Part shown: positions 16,986-25,785 of the stretch, piece after piece
Numbering within the stretch: the first letter of the stretch is position 1
Layout: each line of letters opens with the position of its first letter
From: Verrucomicrobiota bacterium
GTDB taxonomy: Bacteria > Verrucomicrobiota > Verrucomicrobiia > Chthoniobacterales > UBA10450
Assembly: GCA_003220055.1 (NCBI GenBank)
Contig: QHRF01000084.1
Span: forward strand, 1-36,694
DNA length: 36,694 bases
Direction: 5' to 3'
The notes under the pieces: model-generated
Databases searched by the model: none
What the model was told of the DNA's origin: nothing
What the model saw: only the letters and a program-made list of their open reading frames with translations
Made by a program: the position numbers and the translations under genes

Positions 16986-17681
16986 ATGGAGCGGCAATTT
17001 AATCCAGTCGAGCTCGAGCTGATGGACCGTCCGCAGCCGGTTTCCGCCGAATTGGAGCGGGATCTTGAAAATATCCGGCAGCTCAATCGCTGGTTTGGGA
17101 GTTACGCGTTGATTTCGATGTTTCTCAGCCGCTGGGTCAAGCCGGGCTCGCGCTTGCGAATTGTCGATCTTGCCACCGGCTCGGGCGATATTCCACGGTT
17201 GATCGCAGAGTGCGGGCGTAAGATTGGGGCGGAACTCCGAATCGATGCGTTGGATCGACAATCCGCGACGCTGGAGATCGCACAAAAACTGAGCGTTCCT
17301 TATCCAGAAATCACTTTTGTCGAAGGAAACATCCTGGAATGGAGACCAGCGGAGCCATACGACGTCGTTTTCTGCACGCTGGCACTTCATCATTTTAGTG
17401 ATGACGACGCGGTCCGCGTGCTTCAACGTTGCCGAGAGCTGTCGCACAAATTCGTGCTCGTGTCTGATCTGTGCCGCAGTTGGATGGCCACAATCGGCGT
17501 CCACCTTCTGACTGGGACCGTGTTTCGTGAGCCAATGACCAAACACGATGCTCGGCTCTCCATCGCGCGCGCGTTTTCCTTTTCCGAAATGAATCAATTG
17601 GCGCAGCGCGCGGGCTGGACAAATTTCGCCCACAAAACTTTTCCGTTCGCTCGCCAGGCGATCTGGCTCCAAGCGCAATGA
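16986..17681 (+). CDS. Class I SAM-dependent methyltransferase
   Basis: A 231-residue Rossmann-fold methyltransferase. The AdoMet-binding motif I is IVDLATGSGDIPRL at about residues 59-72; the acidic residue after strand 2 is in RIDALDRQSATLE, and motif IV is YDVVFCTLALHHFSD. It is closest in feel to UbiE-like and small-molecule methyltransferases; the acceptor is unknown. Its stop codon overlaps the panC start by four bases (ATGA at 17678-17681), and panC in turn overlaps nadB, so the three are almost certainly one translationally coupled operon. The 5' end lies eight bases after palindromic element A. Confidence 0.85.
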   Translation: MERQFNPVELELMDRPQPVSAELERDLENIRQLNRWFGSYALISMFLSRWVKPGSRLRIVDLATGSGDIPRLIAECGRKIGAELRIDALDRQSATLEIAQKLSVPYPEITFVEGNILEWRPAEPYDVVFCTLALHHFSDDDAVRVLQRCRELSHKFVLVSDLCRSWMATIGVHLLTGTVFREPMTKHDARLSIARAFSFSEMNQLAQRAGWTNFAHKTFPFARQAIWLQAQ

Positions 17682-18505
17682 CGGTTCTGGAAACAATCGC
17701 CGAAGCGCAGAGTCACGCGAAAAAAGGACCGCGTATCCTGGTCCCGACGATGGGGGCGTTGCATAGGGCGCATAGAGAGTTAATTCGAATTGCGCGCGGC
17801 CAGGCGGGGAAAAATGGCGAAGTGGTCGTCAGCATTTTTGTAAATCCGCTCCAATTCGAGCCGGGAAGCGATTACGAACGTTATCCGCGACCAGAACAAG
17901 AAGACGAAGAATTTTGCCGAAAGTTGGATGTCGATCTTTTGTTTCGGCCAAGCGCGACCGAGATGTATCCGGATAATCGCTCGGTGTTTGTGGAAGAAAA
18001 TTCGCTGTCGAGCGTGCTCGAAGGCAAATCGCGGCCGGGACATTTCCGCGGCGTTTGCACGGTGGTGGCGAAACTGTTCAACATTTTGCAACCTGACGCG
18101 GCCGTATTTGGCGAAAAAGATTTTCAACAGCTGGCCATCATTCGCCGAATGGTGCGCGATTTGAATTACAAGATCGACATCGTCGCGGTCCCCACCGTGC
18201 GCGAAGCAGATGGACTGGCGTGCAGTTCGCGCAACGTGTATTTGAACGCCGAGGAGCGGAAGCAGGCCGCGGTTTTGCGCAAAGCACTGCTGGCCGCGAA
18301 AAATCCCGGAAAAAAATCCGCGAAGAATACTGTCGATCTTACGCGAAAGATAATCAGTGAAGCGTCGCTGGCGCGAATCGATTATGTCGATCTTGTCGAC
18401 GCAGACACTTTGCAACCGATAGAATCGCCTGAGCCAAACTCGCTTCTCGCACTCGCGGTTTTCTTTGGGAAAACCCGTTTGATCGACAACATTGTATTGG
18501 GATGA
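17678..18505 (+). CDS. panC: Pantoate-beta-alanine ligase
   Basis: Pantothenate synthetase, 275 residues, the normal family length. It joins pantoate and beta-alanine with ATP to make pantothenate, the precursor of coenzyme A, in the cytoplasm. Diagnostic segments are VPTMGALH, VVVSIFVNPLQFEPGSDYERYPR, GKSRPGHFRGVCTVVAKLF, FGEKDFQQLAIIRRMV and SSRNVYLNAEER. The ATP-binding His motif, usually HxGH, reads HRAH here, so both histidines are kept but the Gly is Ala. The gene overlaps its upstream and downstream neighbours by four bases each, which implies coupled translation with the methyltransferase and nadB. Confidence 0.96.
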   Translation: MTVLETIAEAQSHAKKGPRILVPTMGALHRAHRELIRIARGQAGKNGEVVVSIFVNPLQFEPGSDYERYPRPEQEDEEFCRKLDVDLLFRPSATEMYPDNRSVFVEENSLSSVLEGKSRPGHFRGVCTVVAKLFNILQPDAAVFGEKDFQQLAIIRRMVRDLNYKIDIVAVPTVREADGLACSSRNVYLNAEERKQAAVLRKALLAAKNPGKKSAKNTVDLTRKIISEASLARIDYVDLVDADTLQPIESPEPNSLLALAVFFGKTRLIDNIVLG

Positions 18506-20100
18506 AGGAATACGATTTCGTCGTCGTCGGTAGCGGCATCGCGGGGCTTAGCTTTGCACTCAAGGCAGCGAAGCACGGCTCGGTGGCGGTAATCACGAAA
18601 CGCAAAGGCTCGGACACGAACACCGCTTGGGCGCAGGGGGGAATCGCTTGTGTGACGAGCGGCGAGGATTCTTTTGAGCTTCACGTGCGCGACACGCTCG
18701 AAGCCGGCGCGGGATTATGTGACGAGAATGTGGTCCGCACGATTGTGACCGAAGCTCCGGCGCGAATTCAAGATTTGGTCGAGCTCGGTATGCAATTCGA
18801 TGAGCGCGAGGTTTCCGGCCATCGCGAATTCGATCTTGGTCGCGAAGGCGGACACTCGAAGCGGCGCGTCCTTCACGTTCGGGACGTGACCGGCAAGGAA
18901 ATCGAGAACGCATTACTGCGCGAGCTCGAGCGCCAATCGCATGTGGATCTTCTCGAAAATCATATGGCGGTCGATCTAATCACCGCCGCGAAACTTGGCT
19001 TTGCGGCGGAAGATCGTTGCCTCGGCATTTACATTCTCGATGAAAAGAGCGGCGAAGTGGAAACGATCCGTTCGGATCGGATCGTCCTTGCGACTGGTGG
19101 TTGTGGCAAAGTTTATCTCTACACAACCAATCCTGACATCGCGACCGGAGATGGCGTGGCAATGGCCTGGCGCGCGGGCGTGACGATCGCGAACATGGAA
19201 TTTGTTCAGTTTCATCCGACCTGTTTGTTTCATCCCAAAGCGAAATCGTTTTTGATTTCGGAAGCAGTGCGGGGCGAGGGCGGCGTTTTACGGAACAGTC
19301 GCGGCGAAGATTTCATGAAACGCTACGATCGACGCGGTTCGCTCGCGCCGCGGGATATTGTGGCGCGAGCGATTGACGCCGAGATCAAACGCTCTGGCGC
19401 GCAATGCGTTTTTCTTGATATCACCGATAAACCGGTGGAATTCTTGCGCGATCGGTTCCCAAATATTTACGAGACCTGTTTGCGTTTTGGGATCGACATG
19501 ACGAAGCAGCCGATTCCGGTCGTGCCGGCCGCGCATTATCAATGCGGTGGAATCAAAACCGACGTCAACGGCGCGACCAGTCTGGCCGGCTTATACGCAA
19601 TTGGCGAAGTTGGTTGCACCGGATTGCACGGCGCGAATCGTCTGGCGAGCAATTCGCTGCTGGAAGGTTTGGTGGTCGCACATCGCGCGTGCCAAGCGAT
19701 GCTGCGGGAGCGACGTTCATCGCACTCAACGCCGCCGATTTCGTTGCCGGAATGGCAATCGGGCGACGTGCAGAATGTCGATGAACTGGTCGTGATTTAT
19801 CATAACTGGGACGAAATCCGCCGGTTAATGTGGGATTATGTGGGAATCGTGCGCACAGACAAGCGGTTGCAGCGGGCGGGCGCGCGCCTGCGCAATCTGC
19901 AGCGTGAGATCCGGGAATTTTACTGGAACTTCAAAGTCTCGGTGGACCTTTTAGAGCTGCGCAATCTGGCCACGGTGGCGGCAGTGATTGTCGATTCGGC
20001 ATTGAGTCGTAAAGAAAGCCGCGGTTTGCATTACACGCTGGATTATCCCGAAAAAAACGATCGAGAATACGTCCGGAATACTCTCGTCAGCCGGATATAG
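18502..20100 (+). CDS. nadB: L-aspartate oxidase
   Basis: A 532-residue flavoenzyme that oxidises L-aspartate to iminoaspartate, the first step of de novo NAD synthesis. The FAD dinucleotide fold opens with FVVVGSGIAGLSFALKA. Other family segments are FVQFHPTCLFHP, EAVRGEGGVLRN, APRDIVARAID, AAHYQCGGIKTD and GLHGANRLASNSLLEGLV, followed by the C-terminal helical domain. These separate it from succinate dehydrogenase/fumarate reductase flavoproteins. It starts within the end of panC (ATGA overlap at 18502-18505). No nadA or nadC is visible in the window. Confidence 0.96.
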   Translation: MKEYDFVVVGSGIAGLSFALKAAKHGSVAVITKRKGSDTNTAWAQGGIACVTSGEDSFELHVRDTLEAGAGLCDENVVRTIVTEAPARIQDLVELGMQFDEREVSGHREFDLGREGGHSKRRVLHVRDVTGKEIENALLRELERQSHVDLLENHMAVDLITAAKLGFAAEDRCLGIYILDEKSGEVETIRSDRIVLATGGCGKVYLYTTNPDIATGDGVAMAWRAGVTIANMEFVQFHPTCLFHPKAKSFLISEAVRGEGGVLRNSRGEDFMKRYDRRGSLAPRDIVARAIDAEIKRSGAQCVFLDITDKPVEFLRDRFPNIYETCLRFGIDMTKQPIPVVPAAHYQCGGIKTDVNGATSLAGLYAIGEVGCTGLHGANRLASNSLLEGLVVAHRACQAMLRERRSSHSTPPISLPEWQSGDVQNVDELVVIYHNWDEIRRLMWDYVGIVRTDKRLQRAGARLRNLQREIREFYWNFKVSVDLLELRNLATVAAVIVDSALSRKESRGLHYTLDYPEKNDREYVRNTLVSRI

Positions 20101-20212
20101 CTGGAACAGATAGTGCTTTACGAATTGTAACCGCCACCGGCGCTGGTTTTTCCATAGTGAAAGGCCTTGCACGAGGCGGAAAAATCGGATACAGACAGGC
20201 CACCCTTTGGCC

Positions 20213-21052
20213 ATGAGACGAACCATTGCCCTCTTACTCTTGACCGGCGCCGTTGGCGCGCTGCGAGCCGAAGAGCAATCAAGTTCGCCGTACGCGACTG
20301 CGGCCGACTTTGCGAAGTATGCGATGAAACTTCGCGAGCAAGCTCTGCTCAAGGTCGAGCCGCAAGTGTTCGTGCCGACCAGTTCTCGGCCGGCGATCCA
20401 GCGTTTCGCATGGAAAACAAACATCGTGACCACGGTGTTCTGGGTCGGAGAACAGGCGGGAGGAAACAACCCGGTGCCGAATTTTCGAAGCTCATGGGAT
20501 TTGAATTGGCAGGGGAATTACGGCGGTTTCGATAATCCCGAGAAATCAGAGCGGCGTAACTACATTCCGGTTTCGTTCGTTCCGCGGCAGAATCCATTTT
20601 ATTACGCCTTACCTTATAACGACGTGACCCATGGCCAATTTAAGCCGGAAGCGCCGCTGGTGATTCCATGGTTCAAACAGGCCTACATGGGGCAGGGACA
20701 ATCGGTTTGCTGGCATCACTGGATCGCAATTCGCAAAGGCAATCGCACCTGTTACGCGCAATGGGAAGATTGCGGCCCATTTCGGACCGATCACTTTCAA
20801 TATGTCTTTGGCAATGAACGTCCGAAGCCGAACTTGAATCACGGCGCCGGCCTGGACGTTTCACCCGCGGTGCGCGATTACCTTGGACTGCAACCAACTG
20901 ACGTTACCGATTGGCAGTTCGTGAACACTCAGGACGTGCCGCCCGGACCATGGCGCAGCTATGGCGAGAACAATCATTTTGTGATTGCGCGTCGCCAGGC
21001 CGAACAGCGTTTGGTCCAGCAAGGCGGCAGTTCCGGCAACGCCAAGAAATAA
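20213..21052 (+). CDS. Secreted protein, possible double-psi beta-barrel
   Basis: A protein of about 279 residues with a signal peptide (MRRTIALLLLTGAVGALRA). I do not recognise the whole protein. The central part has WEDCGPFRTDHF and then GAGLDVSPAVRDYLGL, which resembles the DRGPF...IDLS..AA..LG pattern of RlpA-like double-psi barrels, cell-wall-active or carbohydrate-binding folds. Several Cys, Trp and Asp residues lie in this region, including QSVCWHHWIAI. The preferred start is ATG 20213; TTG 20207 is also in frame. The gene stands alone after nadB and converges on the dynamin-like gene, 26 bases away. Confidence 0.6.
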   Translation: MRRTIALLLLTGAVGALRAEEQSSSPYATAADFAKYAMKLREQALLKVEPQVFVPTSSRPAIQRFAWKTNIVTTVFWVGEQAGGNNPVPNFRSSWDLNWQGNYGGFDNPEKSERRNYIPVSFVPRQNPFYYALPYNDVTHGQFKPEAPLVIPWFKQAYMGQGQSVCWHHWIAIRKGNRTCYAQWEDCGPFRTDHFQYVFGNERPKPNLNHGAGLDVSPAVRDYLGLQPTDVTDWQFVNTQDVPPGPWRSYGENNHFVIARRQAEQRLVQQGGSSGNAKK

Positions 21053-21078
21053 CGGTACTATTCCGCGCGCGGATTTTC

Positions 21079-22797
21079 TCAACCGAGCCGCGGCTTCAAT
21101 TCGGTAAGATTTGCTTGTAGTTCTTCTGCGCGTTGCGACCACGGTTCGTAGCGCCGGCGCCGGGTCTGGCAAATTTCGCTTAAGTTGCGGAACTTCTTGG
21201 CCATTTCCGCGCAAAAGGCATCAATCGCCTTCGCAATCTGTTTCTCGAGGGTTTGGGAAAACTCGGTGCGTTTTGGAGAGAATTGTCGTTCATAATCTCG
21301 CAGGACTTTTCGACGAGGGTTGAAGGCTAAAAAAACGGCAAGCACAACGCCGATTCCCGCAACCATAAGCGCTGCCATGGCCGCCGTTGCGCTCCGAGCT
21401 CGGGCGAAAACTGCGACCGCTCCTGCAATCGCGATTATTGCGACAACAACCCGCAACCAAAGCGCCGTTTGTGAATAAGACCGGGCCAGTTGTTCCTGAA
21501 GCGTTTTGCCCGCGAGAATGTCGATAAACGCCGCTTGAATGGATTCCGAGAGTTCACGTCGTTGACCGGCAAAATCCGGCACGCTCTGGCGGGCCTCTTT
21601 TTGTAAGTCGGACGATGATTGATTTTCGAGGAGATCTTGCATCTGCGGCCAGAGCCCGCGCAAATCTATCTCCAATTTGCTGACTGCCGGTTGCATTTGC
21701 GGTTGCAGCAATTGTCGAAGCTTGGTCTCGATCTTCGCGTGCAAATCCGGATGGTCGCCGGTTCGGCGCCAAATTAGTTGAAATCCGCGCCACCAAGTTA
21801 GTTCCTGGCGAAGCAGCGTCGTTCTCTCTTTTGTTGTTTCTTCGTAGATGCTCTCCACCTCACGCACAAGAGCCGTGACCTGGCGGAGCATTTGTTCGCG
21901 ACGAGTCTGCAATAGCGCGTCCAGACGCTCGAGCAAGGCAACATCTGCTGCAATTTTGTCGAGAAATCCGCGAACCTCTCGATTCAATTCTTCCAGGGCA
22001 ACGCGCGTTGCCTGAAAAGTTGAGCGCAGCTTCAACATCCGCGCGCTCGATTCGGTCACAATGAAGCTGATCTGCTCTTCGAGGGGCGCGAAAGCGCTCT
22101 CTTCCCAAAGCCGTTCCTTGTCCAGGCCACTTGTCCGGGCCAAGAAAGCTTTGCGCGCGGACACGGAAAAAATCGGTGGGACAAAGCCCAACCGCCGCAT
22201 CGCGGTGTCCTGAAGATGTCGGTGGATGACATCGATTTCAGTTGGCTCGCGCAAATCGATCTGCTGAAGCACGAAGATCACGTTCTTGAGCCAGGTTTTT
22301 TGCAGGAAATCCAAAAATTCCCAGTTGGATTGCGTCCACGGGTTGGCCACCGAGAAGACGAAAAGGACGACGTCAGCGCGCGGCATAAAATCGTCCGCCA
22401 CCATTTGATGCTCTTTCACCATCGTGTTGGTCCCGGGCGTATCGACGACGTTGAAATCTCGCAGGAACGGAATCGGCAGATGGCGCTCGGTTAGTTTCGG
22501 TGAAACCTCGGTCGATTTTTCTTGCGGCCCATAGCGGAAAATGTAAACGCGGTCGGTCGCCGGCAGAACATCTACCTTGGCAAATTCATTGCCGAAGAGA
22601 GCATTCAAGAGCGAAGACTTTCCAGATTTCACTTCACCGACCACAACAAAAAGCAACGGCTCGCTGATATCGCGCAGCAGCGCCTGCAAAGTATCCATCT
22701 CTTCAGGAGGCCGCCGCATCTCCGAGCCGAGCCTGATTAATCCAGCCAGAGCGCTTTCGAGTCCGCCCTTGAGCTGCAAATATTGGTCGGCGATCAT
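21079..22797 (-). CDS. Bacterial dynamin-like GTPase
   Basis: A 572-residue dynamin-superfamily protein. The GTPase domain has a P-loop at 54-61 (GEVKSGKS), a G2 Thr in PATDRVYIF and DTPG at 119-122. The G4 position reads LQQIDL instead of the usual TKxD, so nucleotide specificity may be relaxed or rest on other residues. A long helical stalk (about 245-440) follows, then two adjacent membrane helices (about 446-465 and 471-492) and a C-terminal helix bundle. Known bacterial dynamins remodel or protect membranes. The gene is followed on the same strand, upstream by 13 bases, by the polysaccharide deacetylase gene, so they may be cotranscribed. Confidence 0.88.
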   Translation of the reverse strand: MIADQYLQLKGGLESALAGLIRLGSEMRRPPEEMDTLQALLRDISEPLLFVVVGEVKSGKSSLLNALFGNEFAKVDVLPATDRVYIFRYGPQEKSTEVSPKLTERHLPIPFLRDFNVVDTPGTNTMVKEHQMVADDFMPRADVVLFVFSVANPWTQSNWEFLDFLQKTWLKNVIFVLQQIDLREPTEIDVIHRHLQDTAMRRLGFVPPIFSVSARKAFLARTSGLDKERLWEESAFAPLEEQISFIVTESSARMLKLRSTFQATRVALEELNREVRGFLDKIAADVALLERLDALLQTRREQMLRQVTALVREVESIYEETTKERTTLLRQELTWWRGFQLIWRRTGDHPDLHAKIETKLRQLLQPQMQPAVSKLEIDLRGLWPQMQDLLENQSSSDLQKEARQSVPDFAGQRRELSESIQAAFIDILAGKTLQEQLARSYSQTALWLRVVVAIIAIAGAVAVFARARSATAAMAALMVAGIGVVLAVFLAFNPRRKVLRDYERQFSPKRTEFSQTLEKQIAKAIDAFCAEMAKKFRNLSEICQTRRRRYEPWSQRAEELQANLTELKPRLG

Positions 22798-22810
22798 GCC
22801 GGCAAAACAA

Positions 22811-23614
22811 TCAGTCGTGCGGAGTGGGGGAAGGAGGTGTCGATTTTGGCGGGATCGATTTTGGAGATGGCGAAGGTTTCGGCGGCAGTGGCGTTTGCAT
22901 CGCGATCAATTCAGAAACGGTCACGAATTTGAAGCCCTTGGCCTCGAGCTGGTTCAGCACGCACGGCATCGCCTCGATCGTGCCGGGATGAATGTCGTGC
23001 GCCAGAATAATCGAGCCGGCGCGCGCCATTTTGATGATCCGATTGCAAACGACACTCGGTCCGGGCCTTCTCCAGTCCAATGGATCGACGTCCCAAAGCA
23101 CAATTTTGTAACCAAACTCCTGGTTGATCCATTTTTTTTGCCGGGCTGTGATCGAACCATAAGGTGGACGCAATAAAGTGAGACGATTGCCACTTGCGCT
23201 TCGAATCGCGTCCTCCGTTTTGTGCAACTGATCACGAACTCCGTCGTCCGACATCTTAGCGAGGTTGGGATGCGACCAGCTGTGGTTCGCAATTTCATGT
23301 CCTTCGCCTATCTCCCGCGCCACGATATCGGGTTTTTGGGCAACGTTTTGGCCGATCAGGAAAAATGTGGCTTTTATATGATGGGCGGCGAGCAAATCGA
23401 GTAGCTTAGGCGTCAATTTTGCGCTCGGGCCGTCATCGAACGTCATCGCGACGTAAGGTCCGTCGACGTGGACCCAATCGAAAGTGATCCCGGGCTCGGC
23501 CGTGGCTGCCGGCTTTGGCTTTTCGCCGGTTTGCGGCGCAACCGCTTCAGCCCGAACAGCGACGACTCCGACCGAAGTAACAAGAGAAAAAAGGAGAAAA
23601 CGAAAGATGAGCAT
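22811..23614 (-). CDS. Secreted polysaccharide deacetylase (NodB fold)
   Basis: A 267-residue protein with a signal peptide (MLIFRFLLFSLVTSVGVVAVRA) and a NodB homology domain. The catalytic and metal-binding motifs are all present: AMTFDDGP, the HxxxH in NHSWSHPNL, RPPYGS, and the later IILAHDIHPGT. Such enzymes remove acetyl groups from N-acetylglucosamine units of peptidoglycan, chitin-like chains or exopolysaccharide in the periplasm or outside. The C-terminus is a Pro/Ser-rich tail of about 25 residues. The start at 23614 is the natural one for the signal peptide. It lies 13 bases upstream of the dynamin-like gene and is divergent from the hybrid kinase gene across about 240 bases. Confidence 0.9.
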   Translation of the reverse strand: MLIFRFLLFSLVTSVGVVAVRAEAVAPQTGEKPKPAATAEPGITFDWVHVDGPYVAMTFDDGPSAKLTPKLLDLLAAHHIKATFFLIGQNVAQKPDIVAREIGEGHEIANHSWSHPNLAKMSDDGVRDQLHKTEDAIRSASGNRLTLLRPPYGSITARQKKWINQEFGYKIVLWDVDPLDWRRPGPSVVCNRIIKMARAGSIILAHDIHPGTIEAMPCVLNQLEAKGFKFVTVSELIAMQTPLPPKPSPSPKSIPPKSTPPSPTPHD

Positions 23615-23746
23615 GAATTTTTAGGGCTCCGCCAAACTTTGGCTGTATCTAGCAGAGGCCGAATGTAACGCAAGGCGCTGCCGCTCGATTGCGTGACCAT
23701 GTCGATCATCGCCTAAGGAAAAATCTTATTCCTTTTTTTCGCCGAC

Positions 23747-23781
23747 TAGCGGCATCCCGTGGCAGCCATCCTGCTCCGCTA
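23747..23781. repeat. Inverted repeat in a divergent intergenic region
   Basis: TAGCGG at 23747-23752 pairs with CCGCTA at 23776-23781 across 23 bases. The arms equal the outer arms of palindromic element A, but there are no clear inner hairpins and no CTACA end, so this may be a decayed copy or chance. Confidence 0.3.
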
Positions 23782-23854
23782 TTATTAGGTGACCGGGCGT
23801 CCTCGCGCATGACTTGGCGGAGGGATTTTGCGGGAAGAGTTCATATTTCCAGAA

Positions 23855-25744
23855 ATGAGAATACTGCTTGTTGAGGATCATCCGGAGAGTCGCAGGACTT
23901 TGCAGCGGTTGATCGAACGGCGCGGTCACGAAGTTGTCGCAGTCGGCAGCGCCGAAGAGGCGGAACTTGAGCTAAGAAAACAACCTTTCTCGTTTTTGAT
24001 TTTGGATTGGATGTTGCCCGGCAAAAGCGGAGTCGAATTGTGTCAGGAATTGCGAGCTGCGCCCAAAGGCGAGGAATTATTCATTCTTCTGGTCACGGCG
24101 CGTGACGACACGCAGGACTTGGAACGGGCGCTGGAAGCCGGGGCCAACGATTATTTGATCAAACCGCTTGACCCGGCGCGATTGAATGTCCGGCTCTCGG
24201 TAGCTGAGAGGCGCATTCGTGCGCTGGCTGAACGCAACCAGGCGCGGACGGAATTGCAGGAAGCAGTCGGAAAAATGACCGACATCCTGGAAAAAACGAA
24301 TGACGGATTCTTCGCAGTCGACCGGGATTGGAAATTTACCTTCGTTAATCGGCGAGCGGAAAAACTGCTCGATCGGCACCGCGAAGACCTGATCGGCAAG
24401 GATTTTTGGGTCGAGCTGCCAGAGTTTACCCGCGATGCGTTCGAAAAGAATTATCGGCGCGCGATGTCCGAACAAGTAGCGATCGAATTCGAAGCAAGCG
24501 ATCCAAGCGGCAAAGTCTGGTTTGAACTTCTGGCCTATCCGAGCGGAGGCGGTGTTTCTGTTTTCCTAAGAGACGTGACCGATCGAAAGCGGGTCGAAGA
24601 AGAGCGGTTGACCACCGGCAAGCTGGAATCGCTCGGGACGCTGGCGGGAGGAATCGCCCACGATCTTAACAACCTCCTGACCGTTATTTCCGGAAACATC
24701 GGCCTGGCCCAAATCGAAGCTCCGGAGAGTCCGGCAAATTTGCTCTCGTTCTTGTCGCGCGCCGGCGAGGCCGCGCAACACGCCGCTCAACTTTCCAATC
24801 AATTACTCACCTTCTCAAAAGGTGGCACGCCGCTGAAACGGGTCGTTTCGATATCTGACCTCGTGACCCAAGCGGCCGAGTTCGCACTTCATGGATCGAA
24901 CCTGCGGTCGGATTTGGATATTCAGGCCGGCCTTTGGAGATCTGCGGTTGATCCGGCCCAGATCGAGCAAGTGATCAATGCGCTAGTAATCAACGCACGA
25001 GAGGCCATGCCGCGCGGCGGGATTGTTCGGGTTTCGGCACGCAATCTTGAAATTGACGCCAACCCTGGTCTTCCAATTCGACCCGGCCGTTATGTCAAAG
25101 TGCAGGTCGCAGATAACGGCGGCGGTATCGAGAAGAGACTGGTGACCAAAATTTTCGATCCTTATTTTACAACCAAGTCGACTGGAACGGGCCTGGGCTT
25201 GTCGATCAGCTACTCCGTAGTGAAAAAACACGGCGGCCTGCTCCATCTTGAACGCACTTCGGCCGATGGATCGACATTTACCTTTTATCTGCCAGCCACC
25301 GACTCCAAGCCACCAGTTCCTGAGCCGACGCTGGAGAATGAAATTTTCAGTTTCAATCATCAGCGCGTTTTGGTGATGGATGATGAAGCTGCCATTCGCG
25401 ATCTGACTTCGGAGTTGCTCGGCACCCTTGGCTACAAAGTGACGACCGTGCCCGACGGCGCGGAAGCGTTGAAAAAGTACGAACTGGCGATGCGGACTGG
25501 CGAAACTTTTCAGGCGGTCATTTTGGACGCAACCATCCGCGGCGGAATGGGCGGCGTAGCTACGATGGAGCGTCTACGCGATCTCGACCCGAATGTTACG
25601 GCGATCATATGCAGCGGTTATTCGGATGACGCGGCCTTGGCCGAATTCCTGGCCTATGGGTTTCGGGCGGCTTTGCCGAAACCTTTTACTCGTCACGAGT
25701 TGGCGAACGTCCTCCAACGCGCCTTCGAACCGGGCAAAACTTAA
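23855..25744 (+). CDS. Hybrid sensor histidine kinase, REC-PAS-HisKA-HATPase-REC
   Basis: A soluble hybrid kinase of about 629 residues. The order is: receiver domain (1-120; ILLVEDHPES, phospho-Asp in LILDWMLPGKSG, LIKPLDP); PAS domain (about 150-250; TNDGFFAVDRDWKFTFVN); dimerisation and phosphotransfer with the H-box His in LAGGIAHDLNN; ATPase domain (NAREAMPRGG, VADNGGGI, TGLGLSISY); and a second receiver (VLVMDDEAAIRD, phospho-Asp in VILDATIRGGMGG, LPKPFT). With no membrane helix, it probably receives its input through the first receiver and the PAS domain. An in-frame TTG at 23828, preceded by GGAGGG, would add nine residues; I prefer ATG 23855, where the receiver starts. Confidence 0.92.
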   Translation: MRILLVEDHPESRRTLQRLIERRGHEVVAVGSAEEAELELRKQPFSFLILDWMLPGKSGVELCQELRAAPKGEELFILLVTARDDTQDLERALEAGANDYLIKPLDPARLNVRLSVAERRIRALAERNQARTELQEAVGKMTDILEKTNDGFFAVDRDWKFTFVNRRAEKLLDRHREDLIGKDFWVELPEFTRDAFEKNYRRAMSEQVAIEFEASDPSGKVWFELLAYPSGGGVSVFLRDVTDRKRVEEERLTTGKLESLGTLAGGIAHDLNNLLTVISGNIGLAQIEAPESPANLLSFLSRAGEAAQHAAQLSNQLLTFSKGGTPLKRVVSISDLVTQAAEFALHGSNLRSDLDIQAGLWRSAVDPAQIEQVINALVINAREAMPRGGIVRVSARNLEIDANPGLPIRPGRYVKVQVADNGGGIEKRLVTKIFDPYFTTKSTGTGLGLSISYSVVKKHGGLLHLERTSADGSTFTFYLPATDSKPPVPEPTLENEIFSFNHQRVLVMDDEAAIRDLTSELLGTLGYKVTTVPDGAEALKKYELAMRTGETFQAVILDATIRGGMGGVATMERLRDLDPNVTAIICSGYSDDAALAEFLAYGFRAALPKPFTRHELANVLQRAFEPGKT

Positions 25745-25785
25745 CCGGCTTCGCGCTGCGAAAATCGACAATTAGGCGACCACGC

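Noticed and set aside
21063-21072. Palindrome CCGCGCGCGG between convergent genes
   Set aside because: It has no proper loop and only a weak T-run, so it is not a convincing terminator.
23715-23740. AAGGAA/TTCCTT hairpin followed by a T-run
   Set aside because: It looks like a terminator on the plus strand, but no plus-strand gene ends before it and the stem is AT-rich; probably chance.
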